The notes under the pieces: generated by a model
Told to the model about the DNA's origin: nothing
What the model saw: the letters and a program-made list of their open reading frames with translations, nothing else
The model's database searches: none
NCBI RefSeq assembly: GCF_040676675.1
Contig: NZ_JBFAPK010000010.1
Coordinates: 1-64,000 of the forward strand
Direction of reading: 5' to 3'
Length of the DNA: 64,000 nt
Source of the DNA: JBFAPK01 sp040676675
GTDB lineage: Bacteria > Actinomycetota > Actinomycetes > Mycobacteriales > Micromonosporaceae
Part shown: positions 1 through 10,632 of the stretch, piece after piece
Numbering within the stretch: the stretch's first letter is position 1
Layout: each line of letters begins with the position of its first letter
Position numbers and translations under genes: made by a program

Positions 1-1038
1 CGAGCCGGAGAAGATCTTGTCGGTGATCGACGCCCGGTCGATCGACAGCGAGATCGCCTGACGCAGCTTCGCGTTCTGGAAGCGCTTGTCGTAGAACGGG
101 AAGGCGATCAGCGCGGTGGTCGGCACCGGGGTGTTCTTGGCCCGGTCGCCCAGGTCGGTCTTCCACTTGTCCCCGGCCAGCGCCGAGACCGGCACCTGCT
201 TCATGAAGTCCAGGTTGCCCGAGACCAGGTCCTGGTAGGCGGCACCGTCGTCCTGGTAGATCTTGACGGTGGCGTCCTTGAACTTGACCTTGTCGTCCAG
301 GGTGTAGTCGTCGAAGCGGGTCAGCTTGACCTCGACGTTGTCCTGCCACGACACGAACTTGACCGGGCCGTTGCCGATCGGGTGCTTGCCGAAGTCGTCC
401 GGCTTCTGGGTGAAGAAGGCGTCCGGCAGCGGCATGAACGCGCTGTAGCCCAGCTTCACCGGGAAGATCGAGAACGGCGCGCCGAGGGTGACCTCGAAGG
501 TCCAGTCGTCGATGACCTTCAGGCCGGACATCGTCTTCGACTTCGGCTCCGGGGCCTTCTGCGGGCCGTCCGGGCCGTCCGGGTCGGAGGTGTTGACGTC
601 CGAGAAGCCCTGGATGTCGCTGAAGAAGCTCGCGCCCTGGACACCGTTCGGCGAGTACGCGTCGTAGTTCCAGGCGTCGACGAAGTTCTTGGCCTTCACG
701 ACCGTACCGTCGTGGAACTTCGTGTTCTGCTTGATCTTGATGGTGTAGACCTTGGAGTCGGCCGTGGTGATCGACTCGGCCAGGGCGTTCTTGGGAGCAC
801 CACCGTCGTTCGGGTAGCTGACCAGCCCGGTCCACAGGAAGTCGATGATCTGGCCGCCACCGGTCTCGGTGGTGTTGGCCGGGACGAGGCCGACCTCCGG
901 CTGCGTGCCGTAGATGGTGATGGCGCCGTTGGTGTCGCCGCCGGACGACTCGTTGTCGCCGCCAGAGCTGCAGCCTGCCGCGACGAGCGCGCAGGCCGCG
1001 CCCAGCGCGACAGCGCTCGCACGCTTCGAGACTCTCAT
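1..1038 (-). CDS. Family 5 extracellular solute-binding lipoprotein of an ABC importer (3' part missing)
   Basis: The first 346 codons are present and the reading frame runs off the left edge, so the C-terminus and the transporter genes are outside the window. The N-terminus is a lipoprotein signal: basic RVSKR, a hydrophobic stretch, and a lipobox LVAAGC that puts the lipidated cysteine at residue 23, followed by a Ser/Gly/Asp linker. The mature part has features of peptide/nickel-type (SBP_bac_5) binding proteins, with the early TTETGGGQIIDFLWTGL region and a later KFHDGTVVKAKNFVDAW block. The expected role is extracytoplasmic capture of an oligopeptide or similar ligand. The ATG at 1036-1038 is preceded by an AGGAGG Shine-Dalgarno. 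The ligand cannot be read from the sequence. Confidence 0.88.
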   Translation of the reverse strand, partial: MRVSKRASAVALGAACALVAAGCSSGGDNESSGGDTNGAITIYGTQPEVGLVPANTTETGGGQIIDFLWTGLVSYPNDGGAPKNALAESITTADSKVYTIKIKQNTKFHDGTVVKAKNFVDAWNYDAYSPNGVQGASFFSDIQGFSDVNTSDPDGPDGPQKAPEPKSKTMSGLKVIDDWTFEVTLGAPFSIFPVKLGYSAFMPLPDAFFTQKPDDFGKHPIGNGPVKFVSWQDNVEVKLTRFDDYTLDDKVKFKDATVKIYQDDGAAYQDLVSGNLDFMKQVPVSALAGDKWKTDLGDRAKNTPVPTTALIAFPFYDKRFQNAKLRQAISLSIDRASITDKIFSGS

Positions 1039-1393
1039 TACCGGGGGTCCTCCTCTTCCATGACCAGTCAAAGCCGTGCCGCCAACGCACCCGGCACCGC
1101 GCCGGCGTCCGCCGGTGCGGCGAGCCTGGACCGCGTGCTTGGGCATTGGATCGCCCCGCAGGGCAGCTCACGCGAGGGAGTGAGATGACTGCCACTGTGG
1201 CACCGACACGACCTTGAGGTGAAGGTGCCGTTATCAAGCCGTTAGAGCGTGTCGGGGTTGGTCAGTGTTGAACCCGGTTCGGGGCCCGAGCGGGCAGATT
1301 CGGCGAAGAAGCCGGTGATTACGGTGATCGTAGATATTTTTCGGCTTCGACGAGTTGGCGCGGAGCGTACGGAATGACCGAGCCGTCCGGCGG
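1039..1393. other. Intergenic region upstream of the binding-protein gene
   Basis: No supported gene lies in this 355-base gap; the open frames crossing it have no plausible start or domain. It contains a 13-base palindrome TGCCACTGTGGCA at 1190-1202 and a nearby CTCAC/GTGAG inverted pair at 1168-1185, either of which could be an operator for the minus-strand binding-protein gene. It also has an AT-rich patch around 1315-1350. Operator function is inferred only from symmetry. Confidence 0.4.
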
Positions 1394-2176
1394 TCAGCGC
1401 CGGCCGCCGCGGCGCCGCAACGTCCGCTCGTAGTCCTGGAAGCGCGCCTTGGCGATCGTCGAGCGGTCCTCCGAGCGCAGCACGATCCCCTCCGCCGGAC
1501 CGGGTTCGCCGTCGAGGGCGACCGTGGTGCGCGGCAGGCGCTCGCCGAGCAACGCGTGCATCTTCTCGATCTCGGTCGGCAGCTCCGCGGCCTCCAGTGT
1601 GGCCAGGCGTGGCACCCACTCCAGCCCGTGCACGGCCGCGGACTTCAGCAGGTCGTACTCGCCGAGGAAGCGCTGGCCGCCGCCGTCGCGCCAGGCCGAG
1701 ATCCGCTCCGGTGGGGCCGCCAGCAGGTCGGCGTAGTCCTCGATCACCGCGACGTCGAAGAGGCGCCAGCCCACCCGCTGGCTGGCGGTGTAGTGCTTGG
1801 ACGCGGCCGTGACCCGGCCACCGTACAGCTCGACGTAGTGCACCCGGATCACGTCCCGCCCGGCCGGCGCGAGCCGCTCGGCGACCGGCCGCAACGCCGC
1901 CACGATGCCGAGGGCCGGGTTGCCGATCAGGTCGCCCCGGGCGTACAGCAGTTCCTCCCGGCTGCCCAGCAGCCAGCTGCCGTCGGGCAGCGAGATGATC
2001 CGCGCGTTGGTGCCGTCGACCTTCTCGGTCAGGAAGACCCGACCCCGGAAGGGCACGCACTCGTCGAGCAGCCCGCCGTTGCGGGGGTCGAGCGCGTGGT
2101 AGGTCGGGATCGACGGGTACTTCGTCATCGAGTTGACGGCGCGCAGGTCGGCGGTACGGATGTCGAAGTCGCCCAT
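1394..2176 (-). CDS. Stand-alone RNA ligase-family protein (nucleotidyltransferase)
   Basis: This 260-residue protein carries the covalent nucleotidyltransferase motifs of the RNA ligase superfamily. Motif I is EKVDGTN with the predicted AMP-accepting lysine at residue 52, motif III is VELYG near residue 117, motif IV is AEGIVLR near 229, and motif V is AKARF near 243, where the usual K-x-K is K-x-R. It would use ATP to adenylylate itself and seal RNA nicks. It most resembles the T4 Rnl2/PF09414 group, but there is no extra C-terminal domain and no Pnkp, Hen1 or toxin neighbour. The gene is monocistronic and divergent from the downstream monooxygenase. The family call is firm; the RNA substrate is unknown. 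Confidence 0.8.
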   Translation of the reverse strand: MGDFDIRTADLRAVNSMTKYPSIPTYHALDPRNGGLLDECVPFRGRVFLTEKVDGTNARIISLPDGSWLLGSREELLYARGDLIGNPALGIVAALRPVAERLAPAGRDVIRVHYVELYGGRVTAASKHYTASQRVGWRLFDVAVIEDYADLLAAPPERISAWRDGGGQRFLGEYDLLKSAAVHGLEWVPRLATLEAAELPTEIEKMHALLGERLPRTTVALDGEPGPAEGIVLRSEDRSTIAKARFQDYERTLRRRGGRR

Positions 2177-2408
2177 GTCGTCCCTCCCGTGGGTGTCGGA
2201 CCAGGATCCTGCCCGGCGGCCGATCCGGCGGGCAACCGGTATCCGAACGGTCCGGGTCGTCGATTCCCGTCGGTGGTAGTGTTCGGCGGACTTCGATCAT
2301 CAGTCACCGCCGTCGCGCCCACCCGCCGGCCCGTACCGCCGTCGCCGGACCCCGGTCGCACCGGCCCGTGGCGCCCCGCCGACCGCCGTGCCGAGCAAGG
2401 AGCATCGA

Positions 2409-3809
2409 TTGTCCCCCTCCCCGTCGCAGCTCTTCGCGGAGTTGACCACGTCCGAGCGGCCCGCCGCCGCCGAGGTCGTCATGGGACGGGCCGTGGTGCT
2501 CGGCGCCAGCATGGCTGGGCTGATGGCCGCCCGGGTGCTCAGCGACCACGCCGACGAGGTGCTCGTCGTCGAGCGCGACGAGTCCGAGGCGGACGGCGGG
2601 CCCCGGCCGGGCGTGCCGCAGGGGAGCCAGGTGCACGCGCTCCTCTCCGCCGGCCAGGTGCAGCTGGAACGCTGGTTTCCCGGCTTCGGCGAGCAGGCCG
2701 TCGCCGCGGGCGCCCCGGAGAAGCTGACCGCCCCGCCGAAGATGTTCATCAACGGGCAGCTGCGCACCGCCCCGCTGCTCCATCCGCCGAAGCCGGCGCT
2801 GATCACCACCCGGCCGTTCCTGGAGGCGCTGGTACGCCGGCTGACGCTGGCCCTGCCGAACGTACGGCTGGTGCACGGCCGCGCCGACGGGCTGGTCTTC
2901 GACGGCGACCGGGTCACCGGGGCCCGGTACGTCCCGACGGGCGGCGCGGAGCCGGTGACCGTACCGGCGGATCTGGTGGTCGACGGGATGGGCCGGTCCA
3001 GCCGGCTGAGCGACTGGCTGGAGGAGAACGGTTGGCCCCGACCGCCGATGCGGCGGATGCCGATCAAGCTGAACTACGCGACGGCGCTGTACGAGCGGGA
3101 CGAGAACGTCAGCCGCGCCTCGGTGGTGATCTCGCAGGTCACGCCGGCGAAGGACCGGGTGGCCCGGATCGGCGGGATCAACTCGGTCGAGGACAACCGC
3201 TGGATCATGCTGGTCGCCGGGTACGACGACGACCGGCCGACCCGGGACGTCGAGGACTTCAAGGCCCGGTGCCGGGACCACTTCCCGACGGAGTTCGGGG
3301 AGATCGCGCAGCACGGCCGGATGATCGGGGACGTGGTCACGTACCACCAGGCCGACAGCCGGCGGCGCGACTTCGACCGGCTCGACCGGCTGCCCGCCGG
3401 GCTGGTCGCCGCCGGGGACGCGGTCGCGTCGTTCAACCCGATCTACGGGCAGGGGATGACCTCCGCGATGCTGCACGCGTCCTGCCTCTCGGCGTACCTG
3501 CGGTCCGGCCCGTCCCCACTGGACGGGCCGGCCTGGGCCTACTTCCGGCTGGTACGGGTGATCGTGGACGCCGCCTGGCAACTCTCCACCTTCGCCGACA
3601 TCGCGCTGCCGCACGTCGACGGTCCCTACCCGCGCGGCTACCGGGTGACCAAGTGGTTCAGCGACCAGATGTTCCGGGCGTCGATGACGGACCCGGTGGT
3701 CAACCACGCGCTGAACCAGGTGGTCACCATGATCGAGCACCCGAGCAGCCTGGCCCGGCCCGGTCTGCTGCTGCGCGCCATCCGGCTCAACCTGTCCCGT
3801 CGAAACTGA
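2409..3809 (+). CDS. FAD-dependent monooxygenase/oxidoreductase (PHBH-like fold)
   Basis: This is a flavoprotein of roughly 466 residues. A Rossmann dinucleotide motif VVLGASMAGL near residues 29-38 binds the FAD ADP moiety, and the GDAVASFNPIYGQGM block near residue 340 is the conserved second FAD motif of the 2-polyprenyl-6-methoxyphenol hydroxylase group. Such enzymes hydroxylate or epoxidise hydrophobic or aromatic substrates with NAD(P)H and O2. I prefer the TTG at 2409 because AAGGAG at 2397-2402 sits 6 bases upstream; a GTG at 2388 and an ATG at 2481 are alternatives. There is no signal peptide. It stands alone, so the substrate cannot be inferred. Confidence 0.78.
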   Translation: MSPSPSQLFAELTTSERPAAAEVVMGRAVVLGASMAGLMAARVLSDHADEVLVVERDESEADGGPRPGVPQGSQVHALLSAGQVQLERWFPGFGEQAVAAGAPEKLTAPPKMFINGQLRTAPLLHPPKPALITTRPFLEALVRRLTLALPNVRLVHGRADGLVFDGDRVTGARYVPTGGAEPVTVPADLVVDGMGRSSRLSDWLEENGWPRPPMRRMPIKLNYATALYERDENVSRASVVISQVTPAKDRVARIGGINSVEDNRWIMLVAGYDDDRPTRDVEDFKARCRDHFPTEFGEIAQHGRMIGDVVTYHQADSRRRDFDRLDRLPAGLVAAGDAVASFNPIYGQGMTSAMLHASCLSAYLRSGPSPLDGPAWAYFRLVRVIVDAAWQLSTFADIALPHVDGPYPRGYRVTKWFSDQMFRASMTDPVVNHALNQVVTMIEHPSSLARPGLLLRAIRLNLSRRN

Positions 3810-3841
3810 CCGACCCCGGTTCCCGTACGGCTCAGGCGTCC

Positions 3842-3916
3842 GCCGGCGGCGCGCCGGATCTCCCAGCCACGCCGGCGGCGCGCCGGATCTCCCAGCCACG
3901 CCGGCGGCGCGCCGGA
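3842..3916. repeat. 29-bp tandem repeat, about 2.6 copies
   Basis: Two perfect 29-base units start at 3842 and 3871, followed by a 17-base partial third unit at 3900. Each unit contains the GC palindrome CCGGCGGCGCGCCGG, so the array can fold into successive hairpins. It lies between the convergent ends of the monooxygenase and the MBL hydrolase genes and may act as a bidirectional terminator. Confidence 0.85.
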
Positions 3917-3965
3917 GCGGCCCGACACCGCTACCGGGTCGCGGGCCGCATCCTGGCGTCGCCGG

Positions 3966-4625
3966 CTACCAGCCGCGAGCCCGCCACTCGGGCAGCGCCG
4001 GGCGCTCGGCGCCGAGCGTCGAGTCCTTCCCGTGGCCCGGGTAGAACCACGTCTCGTCCGGCAGCCGGTCGAAGAGCTTGTGCTCCACATCGTCGATCAA
4101 CGAGGTGAACCGGAGCGGGTCCTTGTCGGTGTTGCCGACCCCGCCCGGGAAGAGGCTGTCGCCAGTCCAGAGGTGCGGCGCGCCGGACGGGTCGCGGTAG
4201 AGCAGGGCGATCGAACCGGGGGTGTGCCCGACGATGTGGATGACCTCCAGGGCGCAGTCGCCGACCCGTACCGTGTCGCCGTCGATCAGGGTTTCGGAGG
4301 CGACGGGCAGGCCGCCGGCGTCCGCCGTGTGCGCCAGGGACTGCGCGCCGGTGGCCGCGAGGACCTCCTCCAGCGCCACCCAGTGGTCCATGTGCTGGTG
4401 GGTGGTGACGACGGCGGTGAGCCCGCCGTCGCCGATCAGCTCCAGCAGCCGGGGTGCCTCGTTGGCCGCGTCGATGAGCAGCTGCTGGCCGGTGGAGCGG
4501 CAGCGCAGCAGGTAGGCGTTGTTCTCCATCGGCCCCACCGAGACCTTGGTGATGGTGAGGGCGGGCAGCTCCCGTACGTCGGGCGGGCCGCCGGTGGAGA
4601 CGTCTCCGGTGTAGGTCACGTTCAC
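3966..4625 (-). CDS. Metallo-beta-lactamase-fold hydrolase (glyoxalase II-like)
   Basis: The 219-residue protein has the full MBL metal-binding set: THQHMDH at residues 75-81, GHTPGS with His134, TGDSLF with Asp156, and a late YPGHG. This is the pattern of hydroxyacyl-thiol hydrolases. The GTG start at 4625 lies two bases after the stop of the upstream mycothiol-dependent isomerase-family gene, so the two are probably translated from one message. In an organism using mycothiol instead of glutathione, hydrolysis of a mycothiol thioester is a reasonable inference, but the substrate is not shown. It is a cytoplasmic protein with no signal sequence. Confidence 0.82.
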   Translation of the reverse strand: MNVTYTGDVSTGGPPDVRELPALTITKVSVGPMENNAYLLRCRSTGQQLLIDAANEAPRLLELIGDGGLTAVVTTHQHMDHWVALEEVLAATGAQSLAHTADAGGLPVASETLIDGDTVRVGDCALEVIHIVGHTPGSIALLYRDPSGAPHLWTGDSLFPGGVGNTDKDPLRFTSLIDDVEHKLFDRLPDETWFYPGHGKDSTLGAERPALPEWRARGW

Positions 4626-4627
4626 CT

Positions 4628-5353
4628 CTAGATCCAGTTGGGAGGGATCGGCAGGGGCCCGTCCGGGGTCACGGCGAGGCCGTCGCCGTCACCGCGCCCG
4701 GTGAGCCAGCCGGCCAGCGCGTACGCCGGTCCGGTGACGGTGGGCGCGTCCGTGGCCGCGCCGAGGGTGAACCGGTGACCCGGCTCGGTGGCGACGACCA
4801 CGACGGCCGGGCCGTCGGGGCGGCCGGCGAGGTCCGTGGCCACCTCGTGCAGGAGCCGGAGGCTGAAGGCGTCCGGCCAGTCCGCGACGCGGTAGCCGGC
4901 GGCGAGGTCGACGTGGTGCACCTCGATCTCGCGCAGCCGTCCCCAGACCAGCGTGGCGGCGAGCAGGTCTCGCGTGCGGCCGGTCACGGTGACCGCCCAC
5001 GCCTCGGCCGGCATCATCGCCACGGCGTGGGCGAACCGCTCGGCCGCCGCGCGCAGGTCCGCGAGCTGCTCGCCGGGCGGGCGGGCCGCGCCCGCCTCGA
5101 TGTCCGCCGCCCGGGCGGCCTCGCTGGGGTACGCCGGGATGGGCTCGCCGGTACGCGCCGCGGTCAGCAGGTTCACGTAGCTGTCGGCGTTGCGGGCCAG
5201 GTGGGCGAGCACGTGCCCACGGCTCCAGCCGGGCAGCAGCGACGGCTCGGCGAGCGCCGCCTCGTCCAGGCCGGCGGCGGTCCGCAACAGCCGGTCGGCG
5301 GCCCGTTCCAACTCCGGCATCAGGAGCAGGGGATCGACCGTCACGTTCTGCAC
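4628..5353 (-). CDS. Mycothiol-dependent maleylpyruvate isomerase-family protein
   Basis: The 241-residue protein starts with the DinB-like four-helix metal-binding domain of the MDMPI family. GWSRGHVLAHLARN holds the first metal histidine near residue 51, and LREIEVHHVDL supplies the Glu and His ligands near residues 142-147. Its length fits the family. Members use mycothiol as cofactor or substrate for isomerisation or S-transfer. The gene is first in a two-gene unit with the MBL hydrolase, suggesting consecutive steps in mycothiol-based detoxification. It is divergent from rsgA. True maleylpyruvate isomerase activity is uncertain, because the family is large and mostly untested. Confidence 0.8.
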   Translation of the reverse strand: MQNVTVDPLLLMPELERAADRLLRTAAGLDEAALAEPSLLPGWSRGHVLAHLARNADSYVNLLTAARTGEPIPAYPSEAARAADIEAGAARPPGEQLADLRAAAERFAHAVAMMPAEAWAVTVTGRTRDLLAATLVWGRLREIEVHHVDLAAGYRVADWPDAFSLRLLHEVATDLAGRPDGPAVVVVATEPGHRFTLGAATDAPTVTGPAYALAGWLTGRGDGDGLAVTPDGPLPIPPNWI

Positions 5354-5523
5354 CCTAACGGGCCGGAGCGGTCCGGGCGCGCCGGAAATCGCTTTCGGTG
5401 CGTCGGCGCGCCCCCTACCGTCGGTGTCGACGCGTCACCGGGTGCAGGACGGAGGTGGGGTTCATGCCGGTCGCCGTACTCGTGTTCACCAGTTCCGGTT
5501 CCTACTCCCGTCAGGGGTGACCA

Positions 5524-6627
5524 ATGTTCGAGCAGACCGCCGGCGTCCAGACCAGCGCCGGCGCCCAGAGCCCCGCCCGTGCCGACCTCGTCGCGCTCGG
5601 CTGGGACGACACCTTCGCCGCCGAGGCGGCCCGGTGGCGTGATCCGACGCTCGTGGCGGCCCGGGTGCTCCGGGCCGACCGGGGCGTCTGCACGGTGCTC
5701 GCCGCCACCGGCACCGTACGGGCCAGCCTGGCCGGCGCCGTCCTCGCGGCCACCGGCGACCCGGTCAACCTGCCCTGCGCGGGCGACTGGGTACTCGTCC
5801 GGCGCTGGCCGGACGAGCGCAGCACCGTCGAGGTCGTCCTGCCCAGGCGTACCGCCATCGTCCGGCGTACCGCCGACAAGGACTCCTCGGGTCAGGTGCT
5901 GGCCGCCAACTGCGACACCGCCGCCGTGATCGAACCGATGCACCCGGCCCCGGACGTGGCCCGGATCGAACGGCTGCTGGCGCTCGCCTGGGAGTCCGGC
6001 GCCCGTCCGCTGGTCGTCCTCACCAAGTGCGACCTGGCGCCGGACCCGGCGGCCGTGGTGGCCCAGCTCGCCGAGGTGGCGCCCGGTGTCGAGGTACTGC
6101 CGGTGAGCGCGCAGCGCGGGGACGGGCTCGCGGCGCTGCGCCCCCGGGTCGGCCCGGGGCGGACCCTGGCGCTGCTCGGCCCCTCGGGCGCGGGCAAGTC
6201 GACCCTGGTCAACGCGCTGGCCGGGGCCACGGTGATGGCCACCCAGCAGATCCGCCGGGTGGACGGCAAGGGCCGGCACACCACCACCTACCGGGCGTTG
6301 GTCCCGATTCCGGGCGGTGGGGCGGTGCTGGACACCCCCGGGGTACGCGCCGTCGGGCTGCTGGACGCCGCCGCCGGTCTGGACCGGGCCTTCGCCGAGG
6401 TGACGGCGCTGGTCCGCCGGTGCCGCTTCGCCGACTGCGGGCACGCGGCCGAGCCGGGCTGCGCGGTACGGGCCGCGCTGGAGGACGGCACGCTGGCACC
6501 GCGACGCTGGGAGAGCTGGCAGCGGCTGCAACGCGAGGTCGCGGTGGAGACCGGGCGGCGGGACGCGCGGCTGGCGTCCGTCGACCGGCGGCACCTAGCG
6601 CGCCGATCTAGGGCAAATCGTCGTTAG
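5524..6627 (+). CDS. rsgA: Ribosome small-subunit-dependent GTPase A
   Basis: RsgA is a circularly permuted GTPase that checks late maturation of the 30S subunit. The 367-residue product has an N-terminal OB-fold, then G4 TKCD at residues 167-170 ahead of the P-loop GPSGAGKST at 219-227 and G3 DTPG, the diagnostic permuted order. The C-terminal zinc region CRFADCGHAAEPGC follows. The ATG at 5524 has an AGGGGTGA Shine-Dalgarno. The last seven codons and the TAG stop lie inside the palindromic element at 6601-6664, so the C-terminal tail RSRANRR derives from that element. Confidence 0.95.
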   Translation: MFEQTAGVQTSAGAQSPARADLVALGWDDTFAAEAARWRDPTLVAARVLRADRGVCTVLAATGTVRASLAGAVLAATGDPVNLPCAGDWVLVRRWPDERSTVEVVLPRRTAIVRRTADKDSSGQVLAANCDTAAVIEPMHPAPDVARIERLLALAWESGARPLVVLTKCDLAPDPAAVVAQLAEVAPGVEVLPVSAQRGDGLAALRPRVGPGRTLALLGPSGAGKSTLVNALAGATVMATQQIRRVDGKGRHTTTYRALVPIPGGGAVLDTPGVRAVGLLDAAAGLDRAFAEVTALVRRCRFADCGHAAEPGCAVRAALEDGTLAPRRWESWQRLQREVAVETGRRDARLASVDRRHLARRSRANRR

Positions 6628-6664
6628 TTGATCTCCGATCACGAAGATTTGCCCTAGATCGGCG
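6601..6664. repeat. Dispersed palindromic element, copy 1
   Basis: Perfect 19-base inverted repeats, left arm CGCCGATCTAGGGCAAATC (6601-6619) and right arm 6646-6664, flank a conserved core GTTAGTTGATCTCCGATCAC. The same arms and core recur at 10477-10534 and, inverted, at 32639-32702. In the rsgA direction every frame contains a stop codon. Its position at the gene end suggests a transcription terminator or REP-like element; neither is proven. Confidence 0.9.
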
Positions 6665-6814
6665 TGCGGAGCTGTGGGAATGGCCGGGCGCGCGAAAGTG
6701 TCGTACCCCGGGGCTATCGTTGCCGGGGCGCTTCTCGTGTGCCGGATGCGACGGCCGAAGTGCGCCCGACAAGCGGACATACCCTTACTTTCTTCACCCG
6801 GGAGTGCACCCACA

Positions 6815-9799
<2,985 letters not shown>

Positions 9800-9827
9800 C
9801 CGCGGCCGGCCGCGTCGGGAAGCCGGC

Positions 9828-9880
9828 GGCGGCCGTGACCGGCCGCGCTGAACGCCTGTGGCGGCCGTGACCGGCCGCAC
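9828..9880 (+). terminator. Candidate uvrA terminator: duplicated hairpin
   Basis: The segment GGCGGCCGTGACCGGCCGC occurs twice about 30 bases apart just after uvrA. Each copy can form a GCGGCC/GGCCGC stem. There is no T-tract, which is common for terminators in high-GC actinobacteria. Function is inferred from position and symmetry. Confidence 0.45.
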
Positions 9881-9993
9881 GCTGGGCCGACCGGTGACGG
9901 CCGGCGCGGTGAACCGCGTGTCACAGTGATGCGTGTTTCTGGGTACGGCCGTCTCCGACCAGGCGAGCGGCACGCGATCAGGAAGGCTAGGGC

Positions 9994-10461
9994 ATGAGTG
10001 ACGATCAGGTGGTGACCGGGCTCGGTGGGCAGAGCCGCCGCGCGCTGCTGGCCGGCGCGGGTGCGGTGGGTGTCTCCGTCGTGCTGTCGGCGTGCGGTAC
10101 CGACGGCTCCGGCGACGGCACCGCCGCCCCCGAGGGCGGCGACACCACCACCGGCGGCGCCCAGCCGGGCGGTGGGGACGTCCTCGCCAAGACGGCGGAC
10201 ATCCCGGTCGGCGGCGGCGCGATCTTCGCCGCCAAGGGCGTCGTGGTGACCCAGCCGACCGCCGGTGACTTCAAGGGCTTCAGCGCCATCTGCACCCACC
10301 AGGGCTGCCCCGTGGCGAGTGTCGACGGCGGCACGATCAACTGCACCTGCCATGGCAGCAAGTTCTCCATCGCCGACGGTTCGGTGAAGACCGGTCCGGC
10401 CACCAAGCCGCTGGCCGCCAAGAACGTCTCCGTCGAGGGCGACAACATCACGCTCGCCTGA
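9994..10461 (+). CDS. Rieske [2Fe-2S] lipoprotein with Tat-type signal
   Basis: The 155-residue protein starts with a twin-arginine signal SRRALLAGAG and a lipobox LSAC that makes Cys34 the likely lipidated residue, so a folded cluster protein is exported and anchored to the membrane outer face. After a Gly/Thr-rich linker comes a Rieske domain: CTHQGC at residues 100-105 and CTCHG at 117-121 give two Cys and two His cluster ligands plus a probable disulfide (Cys105-Cys119). It would carry electrons, but no cytochrome or oxygenase partner is adjacent. It sits between uvrA and uvrC, and a copy of the palindromic element follows its stop. The domain call is firm; the partner is unknown. Confidence 0.88.
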   Translation: MSDDQVVTGLGGQSRRALLAGAGAVGVSVVLSACGTDGSGDGTAAPEGGDTTTGGAQPGGGDVLAKTADIPVGGGAIFAAKGVVVTQPTAGDFKGFSAICTHQGCPVASVDGGTINCTCHGSKFSIADGSVKTGPATKPLAAKNVSVEGDNITLA

Positions 10462-10476
10462 CCCACCCCTCCTCGT

Positions 10477-10534
10477 CGATCTAGGGCAAATCCGCGTTAG
10501 TTGATCTCCAATCACGCGGATTTGCCCTAGATCG
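10477..10534. repeat. Dispersed palindromic element, copy 2
   Basis: Perfect 20-base inverted repeats, left arm CGATCTAGGGCAAATCCGCG (10477-10496) and right arm 10515-10534, flank an 18-base spacer. Spacer and inner arms share the core GTTAGTTGATCTCCAATCACG with copies 1 and 3. It begins 16 bases after the stop of the Rieske gene, where a terminator would be expected. Confidence 0.9.
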
Positions 10535-10632
10535 CGGAGGGGCGCGGTGGGGCGCGCGGTGCGCGGCGCGGCGCGTGGCCGGGCGCGGCGGGCTGCGGGA
10601 TCTTGACAGGGGTACGGACTAGGCTGGTTTTC

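Noticed and set aside
6665..6814. LexA/SOS box upstream of uvrA
   Set aside because: No sequence close to the actinobacterial TCGAAC-N4-GTTCGA type palindrome was found in the gap.
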